From a virus: a stretch of 47,165 nt of DNA. The translations under genes were made by a program, and so were the position numbers. A model generated the notes under the pieces. It was not told the origin of the DNA, made no database searches, and saw nothing but the letters and a program-made list of their open reading frames with translations. Below are positions 35,233 to 41,918 of the stretch, piece after piece (positions within the stretch are counted from its first letter, which is position 1; every line of letters begins with the position of its first letter). The stretch covers positions 1 through 47,165 of the IMG/VR virus record IMGVR_UViG_3300032223_002327; one strand, 5' to 3'.

Positions 35233-35424
35233 TTATAATTGTTTTAAATCGTGTTCTTTCATAGAGCAAATTAACTCTACTTCTTCTGTAGGATACATAA
35301 AAAAAGATTTTCCATCATCATGTAGACAATTGGCATACATACCATCTACAAATAAGAAATTAAACTCTCCTAACTCTTCAGTTTTTACTCTAGAATATCT
35401 AGGTAAATCATATAAATGCGGCAT
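35233..35424 (-). CDS. Small hypothetical protein
   Basis: 63 residues with an acidic, mixed alpha/beta sequence (MPHLYDLPRYSRVKTEE...). It starts four bases after its upstream neighbour's stop. Function unknown. Confidence 0.5.
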   Translation of the reverse strand: MPHLYDLPRYSRVKTEELGEFNFLFVDGMYANCLHDDGKSFFMYPTEEVELICSMKEHDLKQL

Positions 35425-35428
35425 CTTC

Positions 35429-35632
35429 TTAAATTTTATCTCCTACTTTTTCTTTCTTTGGCTGAATAATCATAGCATCGTGTACTACTTTATCCAAAAT
35501 TTGATTAGCACCTTTCATTTCTGTGCTTTCAATTTCAGATTTAGTAAGCAATTCTAAGCCTAATTTCTCCAAATCATTCTCTGGAATAAGTACTAATTTA
35601 ATAGTACCATTCATAATTAATTCTACTTTCAT
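35429..35632 (-). CDS. Small hypothetical protein
   Basis: 67 residues, beta hairpin-like start (MKVELIMNGTIKLVLIPEN) and helical end. Its ATG overlaps the preceding stop (ATGA). Function unknown. Confidence 0.55.
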   Translation of the reverse strand: MKVELIMNGTIKLVLIPENDLEKLGLELLTKSEIESTEMKGANQILDKVVHDAMIIQPKKEKVGDKI

Positions 35633-35847
35633 AATTCTATTCCGTTTTCTGTTAGTATTTCGTTAAATTCTTCTCTGATTCTTTCAAAAGTATCTCTTTC
35701 AATATCAGATAGTTGTTCATTGTATTTGATTTCTCTATTTAAATATTGAAATAAATCAAATAAACAAACATAATAATCTGCTGCTTTTACTGCACGATTA
35801 AATTCTTCGTTCTCTTCAGGGAGAAAAAATATAAGTGTTGCTTTCAT
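35629..35847 (-). CDS. Small phage protein of the MKATLIFFLPEE type
   Basis: 72 residues from ATG 35847 (an ATG at 35865 would overlap the upstream gene). The pattern LIFFLPEENEEFNRAVKAADYY and RIREEFNEILTENGIEL, given in pieces, occurs in many Bacteroidota phages and prophages. No function known. Acidic and helical. Confidence 0.6.
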   Translation of the reverse strand: MKATLIFFLPEENEEFNRAVKAADYYVCLFDLFQYLNREIKYNEQLSDIERDTFERIREEFNEILTENGIEL

Positions 35848-35848
35848 A

Positions 35849-36022
35849 TTAACCTTTATTTTCATAATTATAAACTACTGCACAAAATATTCCTGAAGAT
35901 AATGCAAAAAACTCAGTCATTACTTTTGAGCCTATTGTCTGACAATAAAATCCACCCATGATGTAAATGGATAGCAGGTTTATAAATAAAAACACTGCAA
36001 AAAATACTAATATTGCTTTCAT
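35849..36022 (-). CDS. Small membrane protein
   Basis: 57 residues with two hydrophobic segments: ILVFFAVFLFINLLSIYI and a second at ~38-51 (FFALSSGIFCAVV). Stop TAA at 35849 is joined to the next ATG (TAATATG). Likely inner-membrane; role unknown, could belong to lysis or superinfection functions. Confidence 0.5.
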   Translation of the reverse strand: MKAILVFFAVFLFINLLSIYIMGGFYCQTIGSKVMTEFFALSSGIFCAVVYNYENKG

Positions 36023-36028
36023 ACTACT

Positions 36029-36202
36029 TTATTTTAAAAAATTTTTTAAATTATACTTTGCATCTTTAAAACCATCCATATAGCCTTCATTATAGCTTTG
36101 TAATCTAACTCCTTTTAATAAAAGATAAGCCAATGCACCAACTATTACTGCTGATAATACTACTCCTAACATTATTAGCAAAAAATCATGTAACATATTC
36201 AT
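36029..36202 (-). CDS. Small single-span membrane protein
   Basis: 57 residues from ATG 36202 (the ATG at 36226 would overlap the upstream gene). One strong hydrophobic helix (FLLIMLGVVLSAVIVGALAY) near the start, then a tyrosine- and lysine-rich tail. Holin or spanin-like function is possible because the endolysin is ~800 bases upstream, but nothing specific supports it. Confidence 0.5.
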   Translation of the reverse strand: MNMLHDFLLIMLGVVLSAVIVGALAYLLLKGVRLQSYNEGYMDGFKDAKYNLKNFLK

Positions 36203-36203
36203 C

Positions 36204-36413
36204 TTAATTTTTTTTAAATTGTTCAAACCATTTATTAAATTCAGCTTTAGTAATTAATTGTCTTAATTCTCCTTTATAATCTCCATCCTTTAAAATATGC
36301 CAATCTCCTTCTTTAATTTCTTCTGAATTAGTGATGTAGATATGCATTTGGTTTTTACCATTAATACATAATCTACTTGGTTTGTCTGTTGCTATTAAAT
36401 GTACGTTTTTCAT
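36204..36413 (-). CDS. Small phage protein (TDKPSRL type)
   Basis: 69 residues. The TDKPSRL and IYITNSEEIKEGDW elements recur in small proteins of many Bacteroidota phages; function unknown. The beta-rich pattern and compact size suggest a single folded domain. Confidence 0.6.
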   Translation of the reverse strand: MKNVHLIATDKPSRLCINGKNQMHIYITNSEEIKEGDWHILKDGDYKGELRQLITKAEFNKWFEQFKKN

Positions 36414-36418
36414 ATTAT

Positions 36419-36616
36419 TTATTTTAATCTATCTAGTGATATGTTTTTTGTGAATCTTATTTCTTTGTTGTTCAATGTCCAAATCTCGCCATTATCCATA
36501 GCACAGGTAAATAAAAGGTTATGTTCTTGGCTATAATCTATTACCAAAAAAGCATAACCTTCCATATTATCTGATACTCTATATATAGGAATCATTGGAT
36601 TTAGTTGAATAATCAT
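36419..36616 (-). CDS. Small phage protein (MIIQLNP type)
   Basis: 65 residues beginning MIIQLNPMIPIYR, with FLVIDYSQEHNLLF and a final RFTKNISLDRLK. This short beta-rich type is frequent in phages of varied hosts; function unknown. Confidence 0.6.
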   Translation of the reverse strand: MIIQLNPMIPIYRVSDNMEGYAFLVIDYSQEHNLLFTCAMDNGEIWTLNNKEIRFTKNISLDRLK

Positions 36617-36626
36617 TGTCTTGATT

Positions 36627-36923
36627 TTATTTATTTACAGTGTATTTGCTGTTATATTTTTCTACATAACTATGCATATCTTCTTCAGAATCAGGAATAA
36701 GAATTACAGTATAACAACTATTTTCTTGATTAAAATAATAAGTTACATCAGCAGTTAACATATCGAATCTAAGGTATTTACCTAAATCTTCAGAATAACC
36801 TGTTGTGTATTCATATTTTGCTTTAAATTCTGTTAGAATTTCAGAATAAGAAAAACCCAATCTACTTTGAGATTGGGCTTTAAAACTTAGCAATATTATT
36901 GCTGTTAAGATTAATTTTTTCAT
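36627..36923 (-). CDS. Secreted or periplasmic small protein
   Basis: 98 residues with a clear signal peptide (KKLILTAIILLSFKAQS, likely cut near residue 19). The mature part is tyrosine-rich, with strands such as LGFSYSEIL and CYTVILIPDSEED. Its start overlaps the endolysin stop, so the two are coupled. It may modify the envelope or act as a lipoprotein-like factor; no family recognised. Confidence 0.6.
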   Translation of the reverse strand: MKKLILTAIILLSFKAQSQSRLGFSYSEILTEFKAKYEYTTGYSEDLGKYLRFDMLTADVTYYFNQENSCYTVILIPDSEEDMHSYVEKYNSKYTVNK

Positions 36924-37468
36924 CGTTTAATTAGATTTAAAAGTTTAGTAAAATAATTAGGATCCTCAGCATAATTAGCTTTTAAATAAGCCAAATATTG
37001 ATCCTCTGTTTTAATGTCATGAAGATATGCAGCTTGATAAAATGCATAATCTACAAGACAATCTTTCCACGTATCAAAATACGCATGACCATTTTGTTCT
37101 CCTTTATTAGTAGTAGGTCTACATCTAGCGACTTTCATCCCAAAAAAGTTATTATTCTCTCTGAAAATCTTAGATTTAAAGTGCCCAGATTCAAGTTTTG
37201 CTTGAGCCAAAACTATATGTGGGAATTTAATATTCAATGCAAGTATCGCCTCTTTTAATTTTTCTTCAGAAAATTTATTCTCATCATTAAGAATTAATAA
37301 TCTAGTTTCTTCGGTGATATACTTAATTGAATTCAGTTTTGTTGATTGATTATAAGAAGTCAATCCAAAAACTACTAGCCATGACGCTATTATACCTACT
37401 ACTATTTTTACAAAATAATCTTTAGCCAAGACGTAGTCCATACGTCTTTTGTCAAATTTGTACAACAT
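36920..37468 (-). CDS. Membrane-anchored endolysin (glucosaminidase-like)
   Basis: 182 residues. One hydrophobic helix at ~21-37 (IVVGIIASWLVVFGL) acts as a signal anchor. The catalytic domain has the GH73-like pattern IVLAQAKLESGH (E93 as candidate acid), NNFFGMKVAR and AYFDTWKDCLVDYAFY. It would cut peptidoglycan glycan strands at lysis. The leader TTAAAACTTA stands five bases before the ATG. It is unusual to find it within the early-strand block, next to small membrane proteins. Confidence 0.8.
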   Translation of the reverse strand: MLYKFDKRRMDYVLAKDYFVKIVVGIIASWLVVFGLTSYNQSTKLNSIKYITEETRLLILNDENKFSEEKLKEAILALNIKFPHIVLAQAKLESGHFKSKIFRENNNFFGMKVARCRPTTNKGEQNGHAYFDTWKDCLVDYAFYQAAYLHDIKTEDQYLAYLKANYAEDPNYFTKLLNLIKR

Positions 37469-37656
37469 AATTTTAAGTTTTAAGTTAATAGAAAAAAGTG
37501 AAGATTTGGAGCCAACGCAGGATCACCCCTACGTTTCGTTTCTTGTGTTTTTGGCACTTCACTGTTGCAAGTTTTTCTTACCTTGCGCCCCCATTCATGA
37601 AACTGCCCGAATTTCCAATGGATGTCGTTGTACTATCAGACATCAAACGACTGCTG
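37469..37656. other. Noncoding stretch before the tRNA genes
   Basis: No convincing gene. On the minus strand GCAAG and CTTGC form a hairpin near 37565-37590, and the segment TCCTGCGTTGGCTCCA near 37505-37520 looks like the 3' end of a decayed tRNA, but a matching 5' acceptor strand is absent. ORFs over this region on the plus strand are not supported. Confidence 0.35.
37474..37483 (-). promoter_or_regulatory. Leader motif TTAAAACTTA before the endolysin
   Basis: The ten-base sequence TTAAAACTTA (minus strand) lies five bases before the ATG. The identical ten bases occur 5-6 bases before three other minus-strand genes (40801, 41068, 41725). It could be a translation-enhancing A-rich leader or part of a promoter. 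Confidence 0.5.
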
Positions 37657-37797
37657 TGGTGAGAACAGGATTCGAACCTGCAGCACACATTAAGGTGGTG
37701 CTTTAGTATGTTTTCAAGTGTCCACTACACGTACCCTTAACTTTGTAGCAACTACTGTCATCTCACATAGCGTCTTCTACCCTTCCGCCATCTCACC
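37657..37797 (-). tRNA. tRNA-like gene, oversize (about 141 nt), isotype uncertain
   Basis: The acceptor strands GGTGAGA and TCTCACC pair over seven positions, and a canonical T arm GCAGG-TTCGAAT-CCTGT stands directly before the 3' strand. A class II-like D arm (TGGCGGAAGGGTAGAAGACGC, given here without its flanks) follows the 5' strand. TATGT and ACATA could form the anticodon stem, but they enclose 53 bases rather than seven; the last seven, CTTGAAA, would be an ordinary Ser(UGA) anticodon loop. So the gene carries an insertion of about 46 bases, or is a decayed or composite tRNA. CCA is not encoded. Confidence 0.5.
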
Positions 37798-37867
37798 AAA
37801 TGCTTGTCTTTCCAAGCTGTCAGTTGTCTTTTCCAACGTCATCCAATCTTCCCTTATGGAAGGGTTG

Positions 37868-37948
37868 TAGTCAGGACAGGATTCGAACCTGTATGCTTAA
37901 GTATCGCTAAGGAGTACCATAGCTTAGCCCATATGACACCACCTGACT
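37868..37948 (-). tRNA. tRNA-like gene with degenerate core, isotype unassigned
   Basis: AGTCAGG and CCTGACT form a perfect acceptor stem and ACAGG-TTCGAAT-CCTGT a perfect T arm; total length is 81 bases. The D and anticodon arms are irregular: the best D-like pairing is CATA/TATG and the best anticodon-region stem is GCTAAG/CTTAGC with an 11-base loop. No standard anticodon loop with T33 can be read with certainty, so no amino acid is assigned. CCA is not encoded. Confidence 0.55.
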
Positions 37949-38087
37949 ATGTTACTATACCCACCACTTTGATTGCTCAGGGAATGGTGGGAATAAGCTT
38001 GAAAGTGAAAAGTCCTCTGTATTGTGAGATTTAAGAACCAAAGGAACCGCACTTATCCATTCTTTCTCAAGGGAATAACACAAATTT
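37949..38087. other. Noncoding stretch upstream of the tRNA genes
   Basis: No gene is visible. CCCACCA (37960-37966) and TGGTGGG (37985-37991) form a seven-pair stem with an 18-base loop. It may be a processing site or part of the tRNA precursor, which would start near the dNMP kinase stop. Confidence 0.4.
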
Positions 38088-38711
38088 TTAAATAATTTTA
38101 AGATCTTTTAATAAAGTTTCTACTTCAGATATTAGATGATTTATGTCTTTATTGTTATCAATGACATAATCAAATCTATAGCTATCTAATGCAGTTTCAG
38201 ATTCATGTTCATGTTTAGGAATTTCTATGTCTCTAACAACTTTAATTACAATTCCATTACGATCTTTTACAGATTCATATTCATTAGGAAATCTAATATC
38301 AGTAATAAGCCAATGATTATTATCTTCATCATAATCAGACCAAAATGCATTAGCCCAAGTATTTTGATGTAAACCTTCTCTCATGGCTTCTGTACCTAAT
38401 TTTTGCAAGAAAGTACGAACAGTCATATAATCCCATTCAACAGGCAATTGTACATCTTTAAAATCTCTGTCTTCAAATTTAGCAATAGGAACATTTAACA
38501 ATATACTAGCGATTTGCTTGAGTTTATAAGCCATTTTCTTTACTTGCCAAGGAGACATCATAGTAAGACTACTATTTTTAAAATAATTATAAGTACAGTA
38601 ATCTTTCAAACTTTCTTTAGAATTAATAAAAGTGAGGTATTGAATTATCTTCGCTACCTCATCTTTACCATGATTTATTCTACCATTTATGCCAATAATA
38701 TTTGCTTTCAT
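38088..38711 (-). CDS. Deoxynucleoside monophosphate kinase-like protein
   Basis: 207 residues. The P-loop variant GINGRINHGKDE (7-18), FLQKLGTEAMREGLHQNTWA at ~105-125 and HWLITDIRFPNEYESV at ~140 match phage T4 gp1-like dNMP kinases, which raise dNMPs to dNDPs for DNA synthesis. It works together with the replication genes on the same strand. It is coupled to its upstream gene by ATGA. Confidence 0.8.
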   Translation of the reverse strand: MKANIIGINGRINHGKDEVAKIIQYLTFINSKESLKDYCTYNYFKNSSLTMMSPWQVKKMAYKLKQIASILLNVPIAKFEDRDFKDVQLPVEWDYMTVRTFLQKLGTEAMREGLHQNTWANAFWSDYDEDNNHWLITDIRFPNEYESVKDRNGIVIKVVRDIEIPKHEHESETALDSYRFDYVIDNNKDINHLISEVETLLKDLKII

Positions 38712-39037
38712 AATGTAGATTTCAATCGTTCAATTTCTCTTTCTAGATCAGCTATTCTTTGCTGATTTATATTATCAGCTTGTTTCTCTTTTAATTCTTC
38801 AATATAAGGCCATAATAATACTATTTGTTCTTTCGTTAAATCAGGCATTACAATATCATTATTTGATCCATAAAAATTTAGAAAAGAAGCACCATTAGAA
38901 ATCCAAAGAGTGAAAATATATTCATCAATAAATATAGTCATAGTATGTAGTGCTATGTCTACTACTTTAAAATCTTTAGACAATAGTTTATCCATGAAGT
39001 ACTTTTGTACTTCAGCAATCATTTTTTTAATTTCCAT
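38708..39037 (-). CDS. Hypothetical protein with C-terminal coiled coil
   Basis: 109 residues. A mixed domain (YIFTLWISNGASFLNFYG) is followed by an acidic-basic helix ending QQRIADLEREIERLKSTL, a likely coiled coil. Its stop overlaps the kinase start. Function unknown. Confidence 0.55.
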   Translation of the reverse strand: MEIKKMIAEVQKYFMDKLLSKDFKVVDIALHTMTIFIDEYIFTLWISNGASFLNFYGSNNDIVMPDLTKEQIVLLWPYIEELKEKQADNINQQRIADLEREIERLKSTL

Positions 39038-39042
39038 AAAAT

Positions 39043-39285
39043 TTAGTTTAATGGATAGTCTATATAACTAATAGTTATAACTCTACTTTTCCAATTGTTA
39101 ATACGATTAAGTGCTTCTCCTTCAGTATAATAGTTTCCACTAATATCTCTCCATAAATATTTATGAGTTAATTTAAACCATAGACCTTTTTTACCTTCTA
39201 CAGTTTCATCATAAGCACCTTTGATTTGTGGAATATAGTGTTCTATATTTCCATTTACTGCTATTAATTTAATTCTTGCTTTCAT
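39043..39285 (-). CDS. Small hypothetical protein
   Basis: 80 residues from ATG 39285 (MKARIKLIAV); a further ATG at 39303 is possible. Beta-rich with several Trp. A TAAATTTG sequence at 39301-39308 resembles the Bacteroidota -7 element, so a promoter could lie here, though no clear -33 partner is seen. Confidence 0.5.
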   Translation of the reverse strand: MKARIKLIAVNGNIEHYIPQIKGAYDETVEGKKGLWFKLTHKYLWRDISGNYYTEGEALNRINNWKSRVITISYIDYPLN

Positions 39286-39308
39286 AATAATTGATTTATA
39301 CAAATTTA

Positions 39309-39581
39309 CTAATAAAAAGGATTTGAGCGATTTATACTTTGAAAGTATAATTCTCTACGAGAATCTAATTCATAATCTTCCCTCATTATTTCTTCAGGTA
39401 GATGATGATAAAACTCTTCATAATGTTCTATATCTTCTACAAGACAAAGAACATTAAAGTTTAAAGTAATTAATTCTGCTCTTTCTGCAGTTGTTTTAGG
39501 CTTAAATTCAGCCTCAATTGCTGTTAGGTAAATACCTAATTCATCCATACGTACTCTTGGACGTGTGTTAATCTTTGACAT
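39309..39581 (-). CDS. Small hypothetical protein
   Basis: 90 residues, helical and acidic (MDELGIYLTAIEAEFKPKTT, YEEFYHHLPEEIMRED). Function unknown. A terminator stands directly upstream. Confidence 0.55.
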   Translation of the reverse strand: MSKINTRPRVRMDELGIYLTAIEAEFKPKTTAERAELITLNFNVLCLVEDIEHYEEFYHHLPEEIMREDYELDSRRELYFQSINRSNPFY

Positions 39582-39604
39582 AATACTTTTAATTAAAGGG
39601 TTTG

Positions 39605-39641
39605 TAAAAAAGGAATAGTAGCCATCATAGACTACTATTCC
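39605..39641 (-). terminator. Strong terminator after the 39656-40171 gene
   Basis: GGAATAGTAG and CTACTATTCC (39612-39641) form a perfect ten-pair stem with a ten-base loop, followed on the minus strand by TTTTTT. Confidence 0.85.
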
Positions 39642-39655
39642 TGTTCATCAGGAGA

Positions 39656-40171
39656 TTATTCTCCCAAAGCCTGGCTGATTAAATCAGTAGCTTTCTCTTG
39701 ACGAACTGTGTTCTCAAGAATAACATGTTTTGGAGTACCAGGTACTACAGTAGTATTTACATAGATATACTTACCATCAGCAGATAAGATAAATTCTCCA
39801 TCTTTACCAGCACGTTTAGCACGAGTCTCAAAGTTTGCTACATCATACTCAGTACCTTTAGTTGTTTCAGTAATTTGAATATTCAACGGTGTTTCAGGCA
39901 TTGAAGTCAATCGTGGATCAACCATACCAATTTCCAAAACTTCTCCTTCAGAAAGACCAGATACGTCTATTCCAAATACTTTTTGTACATCAACAGGTTC
40001 AGCAGTCATCCATGAATAACGAGGTTTAGACTGATTAAAACGATCATCAGATGCATTTAACAATCCAAGAATACTTGTAGGAGCTTTTCCTAAATCTACT
40101 ACTTGAGAAAATGCTAATTGTACTTTTCCGTTTTTAACACCTTTTGCTGATTCTAATACTAACTTGTTCAT
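39656..40171 (-). CDS. Hypothetical protein, probably highly expressed
   Basis: 171 residues from ATG 40171 (MNKLVLESAKGVKNG); an upstream in-frame start at 40219 lies in the structured leader and is less likely. The sequence is beta-rich and well balanced, with many valines and glycines, and codons look more standard than in neighbours. It is monocistronic, with an A/T-rich leader (AAAAAAACAA-ATT-ATG) and a strong terminator. A structural or DNA-binding role is possible; no family recognised. Confidence 0.6.
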   Translation of the reverse strand: MNKLVLESAKGVKNGKVQLAFSQVVDLGKAPTSILGLLNASDDRFNQSKPRYSWMTAEPVDVQKVFGIDVSGLSEGEVLEIGMVDPRLTSMPETPLNIQITETTKGTEYDVANFETRAKRAGKDGEFILSADGKYIYVNTTVVPGTPKHVILENTVRQEKATDLISQALGE

Positions 40172-40548
40172 AATTTGTTTTTTTAATAGATAAATAAAAT
40201 ATACACTTGTGCTCAGCAATCAGACTTATAAAGTCTATAAAATCATTTATTTAGAGCATAATAAATGAAGTTGCCTACTGATATTTTTTCGACGATGCTA
40301 ATCAGTAATTGGCCAATAAAAGAAATTAAATATGATAGTTAAAATAAAAACTCTGGTATTCATAGGAAGATGTCAATAGACCTATTTTCCCAGAGTTTCC
40401 CCTTTAAAACTTACAAAAGAAAAGCCTGTAAGAAATATGAAAAACTCACAGGCTTATTTGACTAATAGCAGACGATATTACTCGCCACCTAACCTACTAC
40501 TATAACCATTAAACTAAAGAAACGAAAAATAGCTATTAGTCAATCAGA
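40172..40548 (-). ncRNA. Noncoding region with a row of stem-loops
   Basis: No gene is visible in these 377 bases. Stems are: AGACTT/AAGTCT (40222-40236), CATTTATT/AATAAATG (40244-40267), TACTGAT/ATCAGTA (40276-40307), AAACTCTGG/CCAGAGTTT with inner ATAGG/CCTAT (40348-40398), AAGCCTGT/ACAGGCTT (40422-40455) and a perfect 12-pair TTGACTAATAGC/GCTATTAGTCAA (40458-40543) enclosing 62 bases. On the minus strand the two hairpins at 40348 and 40422 are followed by T-rich tracts, so they may be terminators. The last may be a small RNA or a tRNA-like fold. Strand and function are inferred. Confidence 0.45.
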
Positions 40549-40794
40549 TTATGAATAATCTTCAGCATATCTTCTTGCTCTATTAGCAAGAGTAAAATAC
40601 TTTGAATCTTCTTTAAAATCACCAATTAATTTAGTGAAGTATTTACTTTTATCTTCTTGTCCAAATTGATGCACTTGATAAAGAAAATCAGTAATTTCTT
40701 CTTCTGCGTCAGGAGGTCCCGCAGTTGTTATTTTAATTGCATAACCATCTTCTAGTTCGATGGTTGTTTCATACATGTACATAGGTTCATCCAT
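40549..40794 (-). CDS. Small acidic hypothetical protein
   Basis: 81 residues (MDEPMYMYETTIELEDG...), beta hairpin then helices. Six bases before its ATG stands the ten-base leader motif TTAAAACTTA. Function unknown. Confidence 0.55.
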   Translation of the reverse strand: MDEPMYMYETTIELEDGYAIKITTAGPPDAEEEITDFLYQVHQFGQEDKSKYFTKLIGDFKEDSKYFTLANRARRYAEDYS

Positions 40795-40800
40795 GATTTC

Positions 40801-40810
40801 TAAGTTTTAA
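40801..40810 (-). promoter_or_regulatory. Leader motif TTAAAACTTA
   Basis: Identical ten-base motif six bases upstream of the ATG at 40794. See the copies at 37474, 41068 and 41725. Confidence 0.5.
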
Positions 40811-40835
40811 GGTAAATGTATAAGGAAATAATTTA

Positions 40836-40870
40836 AAAAGCAAATAGGAATTATAGCATAATCCCTATTT
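40836..40870 (-). terminator. Terminator of the small secreted-protein gene
   Basis: AAATAGG and CCTATTT (40842-40870) pair on the minus strand, with an inner TTAT/ATAA, followed by GCTTTTTAAATT. The end of the gene at 40865 lies in the 5' arm. Confidence 0.65.
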
Positions 40871-41062
40871 AACTCTTATTCTATTAGTTTTCATACAAGC
40901 AGAATGATAAATACCATGACGATGTTGAGATCGTCTCTTAGCTCTCTTGTATTTAGCTTTTGTTTTACAAATTTCAGTAGTATTATTTGTTGATACTACT
41001 TCATCAAATGCATTAGAAGTAAATGACATTGATGCGATTAGGATAATTAAAATAGTTTTCAT
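40865..41062 (-). CDS. Small secreted basic protein
   Basis: 65 residues with a signal peptide (KTILIILIASMSFTSNA, cleavage near 18). The mature part is short and basic (KAKYKRAKRRSQHRHG) with two cysteines. It has its own leader motif and terminator. It could act in the periplasm or on the envelope; function unknown. Confidence 0.55.
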   Translation of the reverse strand: MKTILIILIASMSFTSNAFDEVVSTNNTTEICKTKAKYKRAKRRSQHRHGIYHSACMKTNRIRVK

Positions 41063-41067
41063 GTTTT

Positions 41068-41077
41068 TAAGTTTTAA
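41068..41077 (-). promoter_or_regulatory. Leader motif TTAAAACTTA
   Basis: Identical ten-base motif five bases upstream of the ATG at 41062, the third of four copies in the window. Confidence 0.5.
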
Positions 41078-41081
41078 AAGT

Positions 41082-41125
41082 TAATAATTAAACCTCTCTG
41101 CTCAATCAATAAAATGAGCAGAGAG
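41082..41125 (-). terminator. Strong terminator with embedded stop codon
   Basis: CTCTCTGCTCA (41094-41104) and TGAGCAGAGAG (41115-41125) form a perfect 11-pair stem with a ten-base loop, followed by GTTTAATTATT on the minus strand. The TGA of the 41-residue ORF lies in the stem. Confidence 0.8.
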
Positions 41126-41227
41126 AAATCCTACGATGCAACATATTGTTAGAAACATATTGTCGATGTATTGTGCTCCTATTGTTGCTATAGCAAACAT
41201 TGCGAATAAAATCATTTTTGTTTTCAT
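41102..41227 (-). CDS. Very small membrane protein
   Basis: A 41-residue ORF (MKTKMILFAMFAIATIGAQY...) with two hydrophobic stretches and a double Cys, ending inside a terminator stem. The terminator placed exactly at its stop argues it is a real gene. Function unknown. Confidence 0.5.
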   Translation of the reverse strand: MKTKMILFAMFAIATIGAQYIDNMFLTICCIVGFLSAHFID

Positions 41228-41398
41228 AAAGCTATAATATTTATAATGGATATTAAATTGTATGTGTGAGTAAATGGGTTAAAGGGTGAGAGAGGTTGTT
41301 AGAGAACAAATTCTCTAGCTCTATTTTATTCATTATTAAATACTTACGAATAGTTTCGTATGTGTTTAACAAAGATTTTGGGGTAACCCCCGCGTAAC

Positions 41399-41719
41399 TT
41401 AATACGCGAAGGTTTTCATTTCCCCTTGAGCTACTGCCCAATTGTTGCCGTTGTACGTTCCGCTCGCATCTCTCAACGCTTTGAACCCTCCTATTTTGAA
41501 TAGGTGAGTCGCAGGGTTAAAGTCTTGTGCTTCGAGCACGCTACGACGGATAGGAATGTACATTACACCTGCATCAGATTCTACTACTAAGCTACCGTCT
41601 ACTACAGGATATTTTCCTGCCTCTTCGATAGTACCGTAGTCAACGTCCGCTGTTGGTCCGTACAATGGTGCACCGTATACCTTAACGGCGCCTACCAATA
41701 ATTCTAAATTCAAAGCCAT
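41399..41719 (-). CDS. Small hypothetical protein with foreign-looking composition
   Basis: 106 residues, beta-rich (LELLVGAVKVYGA, GVMYIPIRRSVLEAQDF, THLFKIGGFKALRDA). Function unknown. Its DNA is clearly richer in G and C (many CG, GC-ending codons) than every neighbour. It has the shared leader motif five bases upstream and a hairpin-rich leader beyond it. The 171 bases downstream hold no convincing gene; a 26-residue ORF at 41253-41333 is too weak to call. Confidence 0.6.
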   Translation of the reverse strand: MALNLELLVGAVKVYGAPLYGPTADVDYGTIEEAGKYPVVDGSLVVESDAGVMYIPIRRSVLEAQDFNPATHLFKIGGFKALRDASGTYNGNNWAVAQGEMKTFAY

Positions 41720-41724
41720 GATTC

Positions 41725-41734
41725 TAAGTTTTAA
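41725..41734 (-). promoter_or_regulatory. Leader motif TTAAAACTTA
   Basis: Identical ten-base motif five bases upstream of the ATG at 41719. Further upstream TCGGAGA/TCTCCGA and a G/C-rich hairpin form a structured leader. Confidence 0.5.
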
Positions 41735-41844
41735 AGGGCTGAATATTTTGAATTCGGAGAATCTCGTCTCTCCGATTGACGGGGGCAGGTTGTCCCGCGC
41801 CTTTTTTTAGTAGGGGTCGTTGATTAGGTGGTAACCACTCTCAT

Positions 41845-41918
41845 GGGTCCATAAAAATTTTATATATACATATTGATTACTCTCACTGCTTTATAAAAAA
41901 TTTTATATATATAGACCC
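41845..41918. repeat. A/T-rich repeat pair flanked by GGGTC and GACCC
   Basis: ATAAAAATTTTATATATA (41851-41868) recurs as ATAAAAAATTTTATATATAT plus A (41893-41913). GGGTC at 41845 and GACCC at 41914 face each other around the pair. Such a sequence would melt easily and might be part of a replication origin. Confidence 0.5.

Noticed and set aside
35015-35557. Plus-strand ORF of 180 codons
   Set aside because: It is antisense to four small minus-strand ORFs with coupled starts; composition is phenylalanine- and serine-rich as expected for antisense of A/T-rich genes.
37657-37948. Suppressor tRNA and stop-codon recoding
   Set aside because: Anticodons cannot be read reliably and TAA, TGA and TAG all end genes in this window at expected places.
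37449-38034. Plus-strand ORFs containing GFEPAA and GFEPVC
   Set aside because: These strings come from reading the reverse of tRNA T arms (GGTTCGAATCC), a familiar artefact.
41253-41441. 62-codon minus-strand ORF overlapping the G/C-rich gene
   Set aside because: Its first half overlaps the end of the 41399-41719 gene and the rest is a threonine/leucine-rich low-complexity tail with hairpins in the DNA.
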